Part shown: positions 24,481 through 37,025 of the stretch, piece by piece
How positions within the stretch are numbered: the stretch's first letter is position 1
How the letters are laid out: each line of letters begins with the position of its first letter
Assembly: GCA_035236585.1 (NCBI GenBank)
Contig: CP141132.1
Span: forward strand, 52,951,880-53,015,879
Length of the DNA stretch: 64,000 nucleotides
Reading direction: 5' to 3'
Source of the DNA: Warburgia ugandensis
Taxonomy: Eukaryota > Streptophyta > Magnoliopsida > Canellales > Canellaceae
Made by a program: the position numbers and the translations under genes
Notes under the pieces: model-generated
Database searches by the model: none
The model's input: only the letters and a program-made list of their open reading frames with translations
What the model was told of the DNA's origin: nothing

Positions 24481-25823
24481 ACAGAGAATTTTATTAGAGT
24501 AGCACAGAAATTTTTAATAGCCTTGTGCTCAACTATAGCAGTGGGTCTACCATGGGGCTATGAATATGTTTTCTCACCCTTTGTTTATGGCTACATTCAA
24601 TCTCAGGATCAAATGGTACTAACTCTGTGTTCTGAGATTGATGACCTTGCATGCACTAATATGAAATCTTATCTAAATGATGTAGCCTAACTCTAAATGT
24701 GACTCCTAATTCTAAATGATGTTCAATCAAACAATCCCTAATGATGGCAAGCTAATTTAGACCTAAATCTAGATAGCTTTTCCTTTAATCTAGGCTCTAC
24801 TATTACTTATGATTTAAGTCTTACCTAAGGTTGTTAATACAATTCTCATGGAAGGGGGCATTTAGACCTCAACAATTGTCAATGAAAGGTGTGGGAAATC
24901 ACTTTGATTTTGGATACTCGCTATAACCATGATGTTCAAGAGCTACTGAAGTGACAATAGATCTTCTCTTTCAAAAAAGGATCTCATGAGCTCGATCCCC
25001 TAAAACTCTTGCTACTTGATTTTAAATTAAGATTAATGGTTGGGATTGCAAGTATACAATGATCAATTGAATTATCTATGTAGGGTAAGGATATGGTGAT
25101 GAAATCCAATTCTTATCTTATGAGGGTTCCTATGGGGCCCTTACTATCAATGTGAACATCCATCATACAGCAATAAATGTGGAGTGTAATACAAGGAATG
25201 TAAAGTAATACCTACCTATGCGCTAGCTAACAAATGGTCCACACCTTAACAGGAAAGACACTATAACTAAATAGCCTATGCCTTAGTTATAATGGAGCTC
25301 AAGCTAATCTTTGTTAAATAGGTGTAATCTAATGCAACAACCCTAAATAAGATGCAACAATTATAATGAATGACCTTAATCTATATGATTTATACTACCA
25401 ACCAATATGCAAACTACACTAAACACAACTACAATAAGAAAATAAAATAGAGTGAGAGAACTTACAATGGGTTTTCTGACTAAGATCAACCATGGGCCAC
25501 AATACCCCACACTTGCCCTATATTACAACCCATTAAAAATAAATAAATAATTGCAAGTTACAATGAGGCCTCACTACAAGTTCACTCAAAAACCTAATAT
25601 AAGAAAGTAAGGAAATCCTAATTAAGTTGATGAATCTTTGGCCTGCAAGATCATTGCCACTCCTTTTACCAATTTCCCATTGCACAAAATGAAGAAAGAT
25701 GGGTCAATTTGTAAGGACTTAGCAAAATATGCAAGAATGATGCAAAAACTCTAATCTAATGCAACCTAAAACTACAGTTAAGGATAAATAATCTACACAA
25801 AGATCTAACCACAAATCAATTGC
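24481..25823 (-). other. Athila-A 5' untranslated leader
   Basis: About 1.35 kb between gag and the primer site. It includes a segment of about 180 bp (24852-25030) that reappears colinearly at 45862-46042 in another Athila-like leader and at 4846-5022 in the Tekay-1 LTR. No gene seen. Confidence 0.65.
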
Positions 25824-25848
25824 ACTTCCCTAGTAATGGCACCAAAAA
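25824..25848 (-). other. Athila-A primer-binding site
   Basis: Minus strand reads TTTTTGGTGCCATTACTAGG, a decayed form of the TTTTTGGCGCCGTTGC-type primer site used by Athila/Tat elements. It is six bases from the LTR edge at 25854, and a sister site is at 46750-46768. Confidence 0.75.
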
Positions 25849-27109
25849 CTTAATGTAACTTTAATATTATTTGCAAGTGCATAAATCAATGAAGTAATCT
25901 GCACACAAGAGAGGTTCATTCGATGAGAAAATCTCACAAATTAGTATATTGATTTTAATTGGACTAATTAGGGCCAAAGCGAGATGGGATTTGATTTAAA
26001 CTATGAATTTAAATGACAGGGAAAAGGAAATGCATGAAATTAGAAATTGCAATGAAAGAAAACTTTCAAAAAGTATAGATATTCAATGAAATTGGAAACT
26101 TTCCTAAGGAATCAAGCAAGTAAGATGAATAAACTTATGGAAATTAAGCATGAACTTTAAGAACTAAAGTATGCTAAAAATGGTGCACATGAAACATTGA
26201 ATGAAAATAGGCTATGAAAGAGAATATGGTTCACAACATTCATGAAGCATAAAAATCAAGAATCAAAGGACTTTCAATACTATAATCAAACAAAGAAAAT
26301 GCTCATCAAATAATTGAATTTATTGAACTGAAAGTTACAAAGAAATGGTGCACATATACATAGGAAGGAGCATAAGAAGGATGCACACTTTATAAACATA
26401 AAATTAACCCAAATCAAAGCTTAAACATGCTTCAAGTCAATCAAATGATCAATAGTAAATCTTCCAAAGATATTATACATGTATCCCAGGAGAGAAATCT
26501 TGAGAATTAGAGCAAGAGTGATGGAATGAAGAAGACTAAGATGGATCTAAAACAAGCAAAGAACAATGAGATGAATAGAAGAGAAACAAGATGATTTAAG
26601 GTTTCTTTACTCTTGGATGTCGCCACAAAGAAGTCTAAGATAGAACTAGAAGCATGAAAGTAAAGGAAAAGAAAACAAAGAAGTAATGAACAAAACAAGG
26701 CAAGCAATGAAATAAGTAATGAACTAACCATGAAAAAGCTTATACAACCAAAGAAAAAGAGATATAAGGAGACTTGGAATCACAAAAAGAGCAGCAGCCA
26801 AAGATGAATCACCCAAAACCCTAGCACTTAAGCAAGGAGGCACCACTTTTCAAGGAGAACTGGTGCACCTTCCTTTGCTTCTACCCTAGGCGTGGGATTC
26901 CTTGGGGTATTTTTAGGTGTTGTTGAGTTTCTAATCTTGATTTGATGTATTCCAATGGTGAGGAAAGAAGCTAAGCATTGAAGTTAGGTAGGATTGTAAG
27001 AAGGTAAGTTGAGGATGGATTAGGAAAGCGAGTGGATGGTGGAAACCTCAAGGACAACAAGTGGGGGAAGGCACCACTTTTCAAGGAGGTGCCCCCTTCC
27101 CAATGTTTT

Positions 27110-29829
27110 TGTAACGCCCGAGCAATTTACGCTATTTTTTAACAAAAAATTTGACATCTTATAGGACATGAACTGTGTTAAATGTTTCACTTTATTTAAA
27201 ATAGTAAATGAAGGAATTTTTTAGGAAACTTAGAACCATTAGATTCTACTCAAAAAATGGAATCCAACGCCTCAAAGAATGCCAAAAACGGAGTTTGTAT
27301 GAAGAAGTTACGGCCATTTAAAGATCAGGAGCAGTTCTGTAATTTAAACAGAAAACGAAAAAGAACAAAAAACGCAGGGGGTCGTTTGGATAATGGCACC
27401 CCCTGTCGTCTTCCTCCTCAGATCTCTCCAGAAACCCTCATCTCCCAATTTTTCCAAAGAAATCTGCCACTACCAAGGGCAGCACTGCCATAGCAGGGCT
27501 ATAAAAAGCCCCATCTCCCCCTCTCCAAAAACGTGATTTTCTTGTCATTTAGGACTGGGGTTTCCGGCAAAAATCGAAAACCCAGTTCATTGAGTTTTTT
27601 CAGCAACGGCCAAGCCAAGTCAGGCCGGCCATTCCCGACTCCTCATTCCCCTCTCTTCTCTTTTTTTGGCCCTACATGACATTGGGGGTTTCTCTTCACG
27701 ATTTTCGACGACGAAGGGTTTCCAGAACCGGAACGGAGGTCTACCACCGGCGATAGACGCTCCCTAGGCTACCCAGGTAAGCCATTTTTTCCCTTCCCTT
27801 TTCTCCATTTCACTTCCCCCAGGCCAAGATCCATGCCGGATCTGGTCTTTTTCCTAGCCGGTTTTTCCAGCCGGAGAAGATGAAGCCGGTTCAGCCGGCC
27901 TTGTACAAACCAGGCGTCCCAAGGATGCCATGCTCCACCTGTGCCTGGGACTGGGTCCCCTGGGACGGGTTCCAGGTGTACGACAATGCGTACACTGTCC
28001 CAGGTGCGGCCTTCGGGTGCGCGCGTGACATGGGGCACGGGTCCTGGCTCCACCAAGATGCACAGGGTTCCCTGGGAGCTGAGACGCCCCATGCTACAAG
28101 GTGCGTCCGTGCGATGATGCGCGTCATAGTGCATCACTCGAGCATGCATGTGCGCATGCAAAACACAGTCCCTGGCATGGCCTTTGGGCGCGCATGCACG
28201 TGAGGCGGTCGCGGTCCAACCAGGATGCACAAGTCTCCTGGGAACTGGGACACGTAGACCTAACGAGACTATAAGGATAGGATTATAGGACAATTTATAG
28301 AGTTTAACTATTGAATAGTAGATCCATATAATAGGATCTAGCCTGACAATAAATTAGGCAAGGACCATGGACCCTAAAAGGCAGATCTAACGATCTAATA
28401 TCTAAATAGAATGAAATTAATAAGGACTCCTTGTATCCATTCATACCCAGGTGTTTATAAATGAGACCCAGGGAAGGGTTGAAGTGATAAAGGACGCAAC
28501 TCTAGGAAACTTTGAGGTAGGTGCTCTATCGCTACTAGACTTTTTAAAAGAGTCATGATCGTTTTGAGAATGCATGTTTTAAGTATAAGTATATGACTTA
28601 TTTAGCATGACTTATTTTATGACTTCTTTAGCATATAAATGAATTCAGCATGCATATGATAAACACATTATGCATAGACATGTTTTGCTAACAATTGCAT
28701 ATATTGCATGATTTATGACCATTGAGTTCTTGAAAAATTGCATGTCCTTGAGGGTTACCAAAAGACGCTGGAGTGCCCAAAAGATGCTAGGTAGGCAGTT
28801 GTGAGGGCCAAGCAGTTGTGAGGGACCCAAAGAGGATAGGTTTTGAAAAGAGATGTTTTTGCTTGTTTGATTGTATATGATTTGGGCTAGTAAGCTCGTG
28901 GGCGCTATACCGAGAGGTTGGGGTGGCCTCCCAACCTCTACCACTACTAGGTGGAATGGGTACCATGCCCAAAAAGGGCATATCCCTACATCGACTGTAT
29001 GTGGTACAAGGGGCTACCACTAGTGTCACGGCACTGGGTCGATGTGTCATATGCCCCGTGGAGGCTATGACACTGTGTCCCTAGGTACCCAGGGACCACA
29101 CGGCGGCGAGGTCATGGGCATAGTTGGACCCTATGGTTTGAGGATTTACTTGCATTGCATATGGCATGACATGAGGTTGGTCGACCATACCATATATCCA
29201 TGAGTTGGATTCAGTTGAGCATCTAAGCATATCATTATGTTTATGATATATATGATACTTTCGACTTGGATTATGCTATTCTTTAAGTCGTCAGTATTTC
29301 AATCTAACAGTAGTTTTTAATATCGATATTGAACATGATTGTTCGAACATGCACATGTTTGAAAGAGCATATGATTTTAAACATAACATGCATTGCAAAA
29401 CTAGTAGTGATAGACTCCTATTGAGTATAGTATATACTCACCCTATCCTTAACATTTTTCAGGATAGTTCCATTCATGAGTAGAAGACGCCTATGTTAGT
29501 GCTACGAGCAAGTGAATCAAATAGGAGACAATCATACATGTAAGTAAACTCTCTACCCTTTGGGCATGTATTTGTATTTATTTATAGTTGGGCTGTGAGC
29601 TGTGACTAGATAGACTTAGGAAAATATTTATGATTTCTGAAGTTTTTCAAAAACTCCTTTGATTGTTGTGAAAGCAAATGACACTCGGGGCTTTCAAAAT
29701 GAGTTTAAAACAAAAGATTTTCTGCTGCATTGCATGGTTTTTATAAAATGGTTTTCAAATAGGGATGCATCCCACCTTAGGAATTAGATCTTGCATTTAA
29801 AAATGCCTGGGAAAACCCGGGTCGTCACA
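27110..29829 (+). mobile_element. Solo Tekay-type LTR
   Basis: A complete LTR (tgtaacgcccgagc ... gggtcgtcaca), homologous to the Tekay-2 LTRs but in plus orientation and with no interior. It is flanked by a perfect 5-bp duplication gtttt (27105-27109 and 29830-29834). It splits the Athila-A 5' LTR: the flanks join to a sequence matching 16810-16850. Solo LTRs arise by recombination between the two LTRs of one element. The 174-residue minus-strand frame inside (27769-28293) is a by-product of the GC-rich block. Confidence 0.93.
27499..27508 (+). promoter_or_regulatory. TATA box of the solo Tekay LTR
   Basis: ctataaaaag, about 390 bases from the LTR start, in the same context (cagggctataaaaagcccc) as both Tekay-2 LTRs. 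Confidence 0.6.
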
Positions 29830-30787
29830 GTTTTTCATGAGGTAAACCCTAATGCATGTGAAAAGAGGGATGGAAGGAGAGAGAGATGGGAAGGAATGAT
29901 AAGGAAAGTATGTAAGAAGTAGTTGAAAGGTGGTTGAACGATGGAAAGTAGGATAGGTGGGAGGTGCCAATTTTTAAGCGTGGTGCATCTCCCCCTTTGT
30001 AAAAGCATGGAATTACTTAGGTGGTGAATAGAGAGAGATGGGAAGAGATTCAAGGAGGAAATAAAGTTGAGGGCTCTCTTCACACTGTTCCACATTCACT
30101 TCGAACGTTTCTTATACTAATCTCCATAATTCCTTGTTGTTTATCCATTCAAAAATCCAATTTTAGTATGGATAATTGGTTGAAAATCTTCATCCAATAG
30201 TGTAACTCCAGTGGCATTAGCTTAAGAGGCTTGGTGGCTTACTTTCATGGCTCATTACTTGATGGCTTGGGAGGCTAACTCCTTTGGCTTCAAGGTTTAA
30301 ATGGCTTGGCTTACTTAGCTTTCCATGATATCTTAGGAAACTTGCATGCAAAAGTCCAATTTTCTTGCAACGGTGGTGGAATTGCATGGATTTTTGCAAA
30401 GGCCCATTTTACTTACCTTCAATCATCCCATTTCATTCTTGCTTGCCTTAATATGATCTTGAACCTTGATTAGGCTTTTAAGTTTAGGTCTTTGCCTCTC
30501 TTTTGATCTTGATCTTCAAATCTTATCTTACTTGATCTCGGCCATTGGATCATCTTCTCAACACCTATGAAAGAGTAAAAACCATAATTAAATCCAAGAA
30601 AATTTTGATTAGTCTCATACTTACTTTAGATTAGCTCCTAAAACTACCAAATATCAAAATTTAAGATTATTTGGTCAAAAATGCATGTGTTATAAAATTT
30701 CCATAAAAACCCCCAGAATAATGCCTATTATTTATAATGCATGGACTAATAATTGGGTACCTTTTATACCAAATTGTATACTTATCA

Positions 30788-31755
30788 AAGAAAAATCAAG
30801 AAATGTAGTAGATCCCACTAAATCTTTCCTTTTCAGAGTGTCCATTGAGGGTGTAGTATCAATTAAACCATTCACTTCGTCAATAAAGCTATATATATAT
30901 ATCAAAATCATCAAAACTAAAAATAGCTAGATAGCCTTTTAGAGGATCAATGCTGAAGGATGATAGGGATGGTAGACTCTATATCATATTTACTTCATAA
31001 AAATCCTCAGAGCTTTGTTGTCCTATATTAAAAATAATAAGCTTAATGTTCAAGTTTCCAAAGGACCAATTGCATGGTTCCATTCCTTCAATTAACTATT
31101 GCATTTGATGTGGCCAAGAATGGCCATCCCAAAATGAATTTTATTTGACTACTAGTATATGCTATAGTCTATGTATATAGGAATATGAAATCTCCTGGAA
31201 ATAATAACTTATCACTCTGAACCTATAAATCCTCTACTACACTATGAGGAACTTTAATTGACTTATCTACCAACTGTAGGGTGATGGAAGTCCTTTTCAT
31301 TTTGCCTAAACCTAATTCCTTATATTCAAAATAAGGTAATAAGTTAACACTAGATGTCAAATCAAGTAGTGCCCTATCAATTGTACATTTTTTAGTTACA
31401 CATGATATAGTAGGGCACCCTAGATGTCTATATTTCAGTGAGGTATTGTGTTGCAGTATTAAGCTAGCTTGCTTGGTGAGATATGCTTTCTTCTACACCT
31501 AATGTTTTCTTTTTTGTGTGCAAAGCTATTTCAAAATTTTGGAATAAGAAGGGCTGACTTTGATTGCTTTAAGTAATGGAATATTGATATTCACCCATTT
31601 AAACACATCCATTAAATTATCAAAATTATTCTCCTTATTAGTATTTGTAATTGTTGAGGAAATGGAGCCTTTGAATATAATGTGATTTAGAATTAGAGTA
31701 AGGAGAAGTAGGAGATGGTTGTTTCTTCCATTTTTGCTTTATATTCTTTGCAAGG
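30788..31755 (-). mobile_element. Athila-E: older Athila/Tat relic (protease region)
   Basis: Minus strand near 31480-31250 reads like GCPTISCVTKKCTIDRALLD followed by SVNLLPYFEYKELGLG and TLQLVDKS, the Athila protease. The flanks are colinear with 22400-23100 of Athila-A (both have attgatatt, then aacacatccatta-like sequence). Cut on the right by the Tekay-3 fragment and on the left by Athila-A, which probably inserted in it. Very old fossil. Confidence 0.78.
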
Positions 31756-32098
31756 CTCTTTAGGTTTATGGGGCCCTTTGAGATTCTCGAGAGGATCGGC
31801 AAAGTGGTATATAGATTGGTGCTTCCTCCTTCGCTTGCTGATGTGCCAAGCATATTCCATGTTTCTATGTTGAGGAAATATTTCACAAATCCTACTCATA
31901 TCTTGGATCAGTTACCAGTAGATCTATAGTCAGATTTGTCATTTCAAGAGCGATCAATACAAATCATTGATAGGAAGGAGGTATTATGAGCCAAGATGAC
32001 TCCCCTCATCAAGGTTCTGTGGTAGCATCATTCTTATAGGAAGGCCACATGGGAGGTCACAGAGGATATGAGGCAGTGGTTTCTGGAGCTATTCTGAC
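31756..32098 (+). pseudogene. Tekay-3 integrase C-terminus with chromodomain-like tail
   Basis: Recognisable phrases in order: GPFEILERIGKVVYRLVLPP, PSIFHVSMLRKYF, DRKEV, PLIKVLW, ATWEV. In Tekay/Del elements this tail resembles a chromodomain and is thought to steer integration to heterochromatin. Fossil. Confidence 0.85.
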
Positions 32099-32158
32099 TT
32101 TCATGATTTAGTACACAATTTTAGGGAAGAATTTTTTGTGAGGGAAGAGTGCAATACA

Positions 32159-35100
32159 TGTAATTACACCAACGTGATAAATAAATTCATACTTTTACAA
32201 AAAAAAGGGAATTTTTTATTTTATTTTGTTAATTTAGGGTATGCTTTAAAAGTAAAATTGAAGAATAGAATGAGCTTGGAATTTCAAAAATAGATGAATC
32301 GCAATTCAAGGTACAATTGAGAAATACACTATATAGGATAGAATTTCAAATGGGGAAGTCAAATTCAGGGGTTTTATGAATAGCAATTTTAATGGACCCA
32401 GATTTGGATCAGTTAATCTAGATAGTTCATGTAGAAGCTCCAGTCTAGGGCAGCTAGCTCTCCACATGTTGTACAATTCTCACATGCATATATTTTTAGG
32501 AATCTAAATATAAAATGTAACCAAACTTAGGTTGAAATGTTTTCATCCATTAACAAACCAAGGAAGCTAGAGGGTAAACACAGAAGAGGAAGGAGGAGAA
32601 CAAACTAGTAGGAGAGAAGATAGTGGATGGAAAAGAAGAATGACTAGTGACATGGGGGAAATATGTAATAGGAGCTGGATTTGAAGTAAAGGAAGAAGCA
32701 AGGGATTGGATGGTGAAGGATAGGGAGAACTAGTCAAGGAAATGCTCCCATGAGGGAAGCTCCACCCAAAGAAAAGGGAGCTTACTACTCAGAGAAAAGA
32801 CACTGAAAAATCTAGCAATCCAAACTTGAATTTTAGGTAGGTGACTATTCTTTGGATGAAATGTTAATACAAGCTTGGATTAGCCAAGTCAAATTTCCTT
32901 TTTGAAAGCATTCAAAATAGATGTTTTTACTGGTTCCTATAAGTGGAACTAGTTAGTACTTTCAATGGTGAAATGTTCACTTTGATTCAATTATTCATGG
33001 GTTAATTTGTGTTAAATCTTCATGCTTGATGTTGATTTATGATCATATTTTTTGTATTCCCCAAATGACGTTTGATTAGTGTTAAATTTGGATCAGATAT
33101 GGAGGAATCTATGCATACTTTGTTCATTTTCCATGGTTGTCTCATGATAAACAGTAGATGTTCATCAAGCAAGCCACTTTCTTAAACCTCCATATCTTTA
33201 GAATTTTCATTTGGGCTATGTTCCTCATTGAGTAAACTTGCTATTGATGTATTTCAACTAAAATTCTAGAATTATTTGCATGGACTTTTTGGTTGGATAA
33301 ATAGAAACAGGGGGCTAGAAGCGTCTAGATTTCTGCTAACTGGCAGACCTAGACACCCAGTTCCCACTTAAAGATCATAAATTAAGGAAAGATAATAGAA
33401 AGTGAAATATGGGTTTTAAAGAAGGTATTGCAATCTATAAGTTTCAAGAAAATTCTCCTAGGAAACGTAAGTGATGTAGGTGGAAAATTTTGTGTCAATA
33501 GACAAGGGAATGGTACTGTTTCCTACTTGTATGCAATGAGAAAATGTACCAGTTCCTGATCTCAATCGGCTTTATTTGGTTGAGTGTTTTAAAGGTGATT
33601 AGAATTGGGTGAAGAGTTGGATAGGAAGGATTGAAAATTTAAGAAAGAAAGTTGTGGAAAGACACCATAATACACTTTACTGTATGCAAAGAAATAGCTG
33701 GAAAAGAACATACCTGAGAGGAGGAAGAAGATTGAAATTCTCCAAGCCATTTAAGAATTCTAGTCTCATAAATTAATAGTTTAGAATATGACTAACTTGA
33801 AATTTCCAAAAATTCTAAAATTCCAATATAAAGAAAATTTTGAAAAATCCCTACTTCTTGAGCTAGAAATACAACCAAACTTTAAGTATACTTTACTAAT
33901 ACTAAGAGTAATGCAACTTAGCCTTAAAAATTAGAATCAATGAAGGGTAAAAAGGTAATTTTCCTAAGATGAGAAAATTACAAAACTACCCTTAGGTTAA
34001 AATTCTAAATAATTATTGGACTAAGTAGAACCCCATGATAAAACTTCACTTGCTATCTCACTGAAGTGTTGAGTAATACAAGAAAATTTGTAAATTAGAC
34101 TAGAAGAAGGGTAAAAATGTAATTTAGGCTAAAGTATGGGAAATTACCACATTGACCTTAAATAAAAACTTTGATAATTTTGGAAAACTAAGTAAACCGA
34201 AGAGTGAAACCTCTTATAATGATTCATTTATGCTTAACCACCTAGTAGGAGTATCTTCCCATGGGGAAGTGCTCTGACAGGTAGGCAGATAGCCCTCATG
34301 AGGTTTGGTGAGTCTTGGTTCATGCAAGTATCCACAAGCAAATGTAGAGGCCATAACAATCACCAATGGGTGACAGAAGGACCCTGCCAGCATAGGTGTC
34401 TGTGTGTTGATGTTATGTGGGTCATTTCTAGAGAGTTTAGACCTTGTCCATAGTGGTAGGACTATATGCCACCATGATTGAGAGCTATTAGTTTTTCCAC
34501 TGCAATGTGGACATGGATTTGTGCATTTGCGAATCAAAGGCTTTATGCTTTGGTCTAGCACCATCGGTTTGATAGACACTAATTTTAACAGATTTGTAAG
34601 TTCACTTTTAACAGTGTAGATGGCATTGAATTTAGCAATTTTTAATGGGTCTTTATCATATATATATATATATATATATATTGATTTTCCTTTTAAAACA
34701 TTATACACTCTTTTCATAAGATTATATCATGCTACTGCATGTTCTATTTTAAGCATTCTGGCTTGTATTAGTTTTTCACCCTACTGTGAACTATTGTTTT
34801 GCTCCCCCTACAACCAACATTTCAGGTGATACTCTAGGTAGTTCAGGGCTGAAGGATACAGGGAAGGCAAAGGTGCCAAGATTAGTTTAGAAGAGAGAAG
34901 AACATGCCTTTTGATATAGCTACTTTTTATAGAAATCCATTTATAGAATTTCATTTTGAGTATAGTACATAGCTTAAGACTTTTATTGACACTTTGGATA
35001 ACTATAGTATGATTGTCCTAAGTTAATCAAATGGGTTGTGACTTTAATTGTGACTATATGGTAGATCATGTAGCATGTATCTCTAACCATTGTCTAGTTA

Positions 35101-35277
35101 GATGACTATTATTTTACTTGTATGTGAAGGTTTCTTAGTAACACTAGGGATGAAGTTCATAAATTTCACATCTACCTATATATATTATCACTCTAATCCT
35201 AAATTTCAAAAACAAGGAAATTTTCAATGCTTTCCAAATTAGAATGAATAAAAGTTTAAAAAACCTAGAATGTTACA
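32159..35277 (+). repeat. Tekay-3 3' LTR (inferred edges)
   Basis: About 3.1 kb. Edges were chosen by analogy with the solo LTR: TGTAAT start after the purine-rich tail, and ...aaacctaga atgttaca end. It contains two similar phrases (agaagggtaaaaa..gtaattt near 33936 and 34105) typical of Tekay LTRs, and an AT microsatellite at 34658-34681. The 167-residue minus frame at 34214-34717 runs through that microsatellite and has no domain I recognise. Confidence 0.55.
34658..34681. repeat. (AT)n microsatellite
   Basis: Uninterrupted alternating AT of about 24 bases. Confidence 0.95.
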
Positions 35278-35483
35278 TTATCAATGTTAAAATTGTTTTC
35301 GTCATTACTTAGATCTCTACCCTTGGATTCTAACTATCTTAGTCTTATGATATAGCTCTATCAGTGCTCTATCCATACATAGAAGTTTCATTGCCAAATT
35401 ATTTAGTTTCTAAAAATTTAAATTCTATATTTTGGATAAACTCAAAATTTTCATTATGTAGAAGTGGTACAAAATTTTGGTAT

Positions 35484-35816
35484 ATTACCAAAAGTTCAAG
35501 CTAATAGGAAGTCGGCCAACAATCGCTATATGTTTGATACACCCTTGAAAATGGAATATGCACTTTTGCACTTGCATATGAAAATTAATATGGAGGGATC
35601 TAAAGATTCAAATTCATAACCTTTCAGTCAATAAGGCTCTAATACCATATTAGATTACTATTCAACCTAAAAGCTCAAGCTGATAGGAAATTGGCCAATA
35701 GTATTTATATGTTCAATACCCCCTCCATATGAAAAGCCCTTTTCCTTTGGACTCTTGGAGTTGAAAACTGATATAGAGGGGAGGAAAGTTCTCAAGATTT
35801 GAATATATATTTCAGT
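35484..35816. repeat. Imperfect tandem duplication, period about 176 bp
   Basis: Unit 1 (35484-35659) and unit 2 (35660-about 35816) share, in order, aaaag.tcaagct.ataggaa, a 'tatatgtt.gatac.ccc' phrase and an end like gattcaaat...ttcagtc. Confidence 0.7.
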
Positions 35817-35924
35817 CTTTTATTTTTTCTCTTAAAGCATTACTTCCATAAAAGTCACTAGATCTTTTTTTTGTAATATTAATAAAATCATCAACCTTTT
35901 GTCAAATATATAGTATTTTTCAAG

Positions 35925-35978
35925 TTATAGGAAGTGGCATTTTAAAGCAAATTATAGGAAGTGGCATTTTAACCATCT
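35925..35978. repeat. 27-bp tandem duplication
   Basis: The phrase ttataggaagtggcatttta occurs at 35925 and again at 35952. Confidence 0.9.
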
Positions 35979-37025
35979 CACCTTCCACCCTACATAATCT
36001 TGCCTTTTCTTTTTCACAGTTAAATGTAGCCCAACAATCCAATAGCTATCATCTAATATAAGTAGCTATCTACCCTACTTTCACTGGTGTATGCTAGGTG
36101 TATTAGTTGTTGAAAATGTGGATTTGCACATAAGTTACATCTTTGAATTAAATATTTTTAAAAAACAAGAAAACACAAGTTAACTACTTGTTAAATGAAC
36201 ATGTTGCCAATCAAGTCCCACCACGACTTACTCTAATGTGCCTAGTTTGTGAGTCATAGCACATATTTATAAAGATGAGAACAACACAAAGGGGTGCAAG
36301 CAACTTTTGATGTTCAAAAAGAGAAAAAAAAAAAAATTCCTAAGGCAAGACTTTGGTATAGATTAGAGAGTTTTTCTTGCCTAATTCAAGTTTTCTTCTT
36401 AGACAAAGATAATCACATTATTAGACAAGACTGATATGCTAGAAGTTATTGTTGGCATGTATTGACTACACTAGAAATCATTGTTGGGATATACAAATAA
36501 AGTGAATTGCCTTGTCAAACACACATGTTGATCCATACCCCTAACTTATAAATTACAACACAAAATCAACATGTTTTTTTTTCTTTTTTTTTTTTGAAGT
36601 GAAGAATTACAAGAAAATCACACATGATCTCACTCATACATATTCATCTAAGTCTTAGCCAAAGGGAAAACAACAAGTTGAATTTGTGCTAAAGCATATT
36701 CTAGGTGAGATGTGGAGTTATTTTTTACCAACTGCTCTAGATATTTATTGGCCAAATGATTTTGATCCCTTAGCAAAAGGATCTTAGTTATAGGATATAG
36801 TCCAAGGAAACCTAATGGTTCACAATGACACTAAACAAATTTTCATGGACCTATAGTACTCTTGGATGATTTGATCAATATAGGAACCAGCTTTGGATGG
36901 AATTTGACTTGCCTCTTGCTATAAGAATTATCAATAGTAAATTAAAATGTCTTTGAAGAGTCTTTGGAGTTATGAAAAATATGTTAAAGGGTCTCCATCA
37001 ATTAACTTACTAGAAAGTGACTCAA

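Larger units (their letters stand above)
16687..30787 (-). mobile_element. Athila-A: Athila/Tat-like Ty3/gypsy element, 3' LTR cut by window nesting
   Basis: Minus-strand element. Its 3' LTR (visible part 16687-17673) was interrupted by Tekay-1. The interior is 17674-25853, and the 5' LTR is 25854-27109 plus 29835-30787, interrupted by a solo Tekay LTR. The inner edge of the 3' LTR (cttatca at 17667-17673) is next to a purine tract (GGTTGGGAGGTG on the minus strand). The other inner edge is next to an Athila-type primer site. The pol sequence (VFMDDFLVF, NLVLNWEKCYFMVQ, ITKVKHLNG) is Athila/Tat-like. It is old and broken in many places (well over ten). Confidence 0.85.
25854..30787 (-). repeat. 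Athila-A 5' LTR (split by a solo Tekay LTR)
   Basis: Plus strand starts tgtaactttaatatt at 25854 and ends cttatca at 30787; without the inserted 27110-29834 it is about 2.2 kb. Its inner edge faces the primer site. The flank at 30788 is sequence of an older Athila relic. The small frames inside have no recognised product. Confidence 0.83.
31756..35277 (+). mobile_element. Tekay-3: 3' fragment of a plus-strand Tekay element with its LTR
   Basis: At 31756-32098 the plus strand reads as the end of Tekay integrase plus the chromodomain-like tail (GPFEILERIGKVVYRL, FHVSMLRKYF, IQIIDRKEV, KATWEV). A 3' tail and a purine-rich stretch follow. The LTR starts at about 32159 (tgtaattacacc) and seems to end at 35277 (cctagaatgttaca), with the same order of phrases as the other Tekay LTRs (tcaccct ... 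atttcag near 34780-34825). The 5' part is absent. Broken fossil. Confidence 0.75.

Noticed and set aside
27769-28293. 174-residue open frame on the minus strand, with shorter relatives at 6814-7195 and 13164-13424
   Set aside because: They fall in the GC-rich block of Tekay LTRs, are open on both strands and in several frames at once, and have no domain; low stop frequency comes from base composition.
34214-34717. 167-residue minus-strand open frame
   Set aside because: Runs through an AT microsatellite (YIYIYIYIY) inside an inferred LTR and has no recognisable motif.
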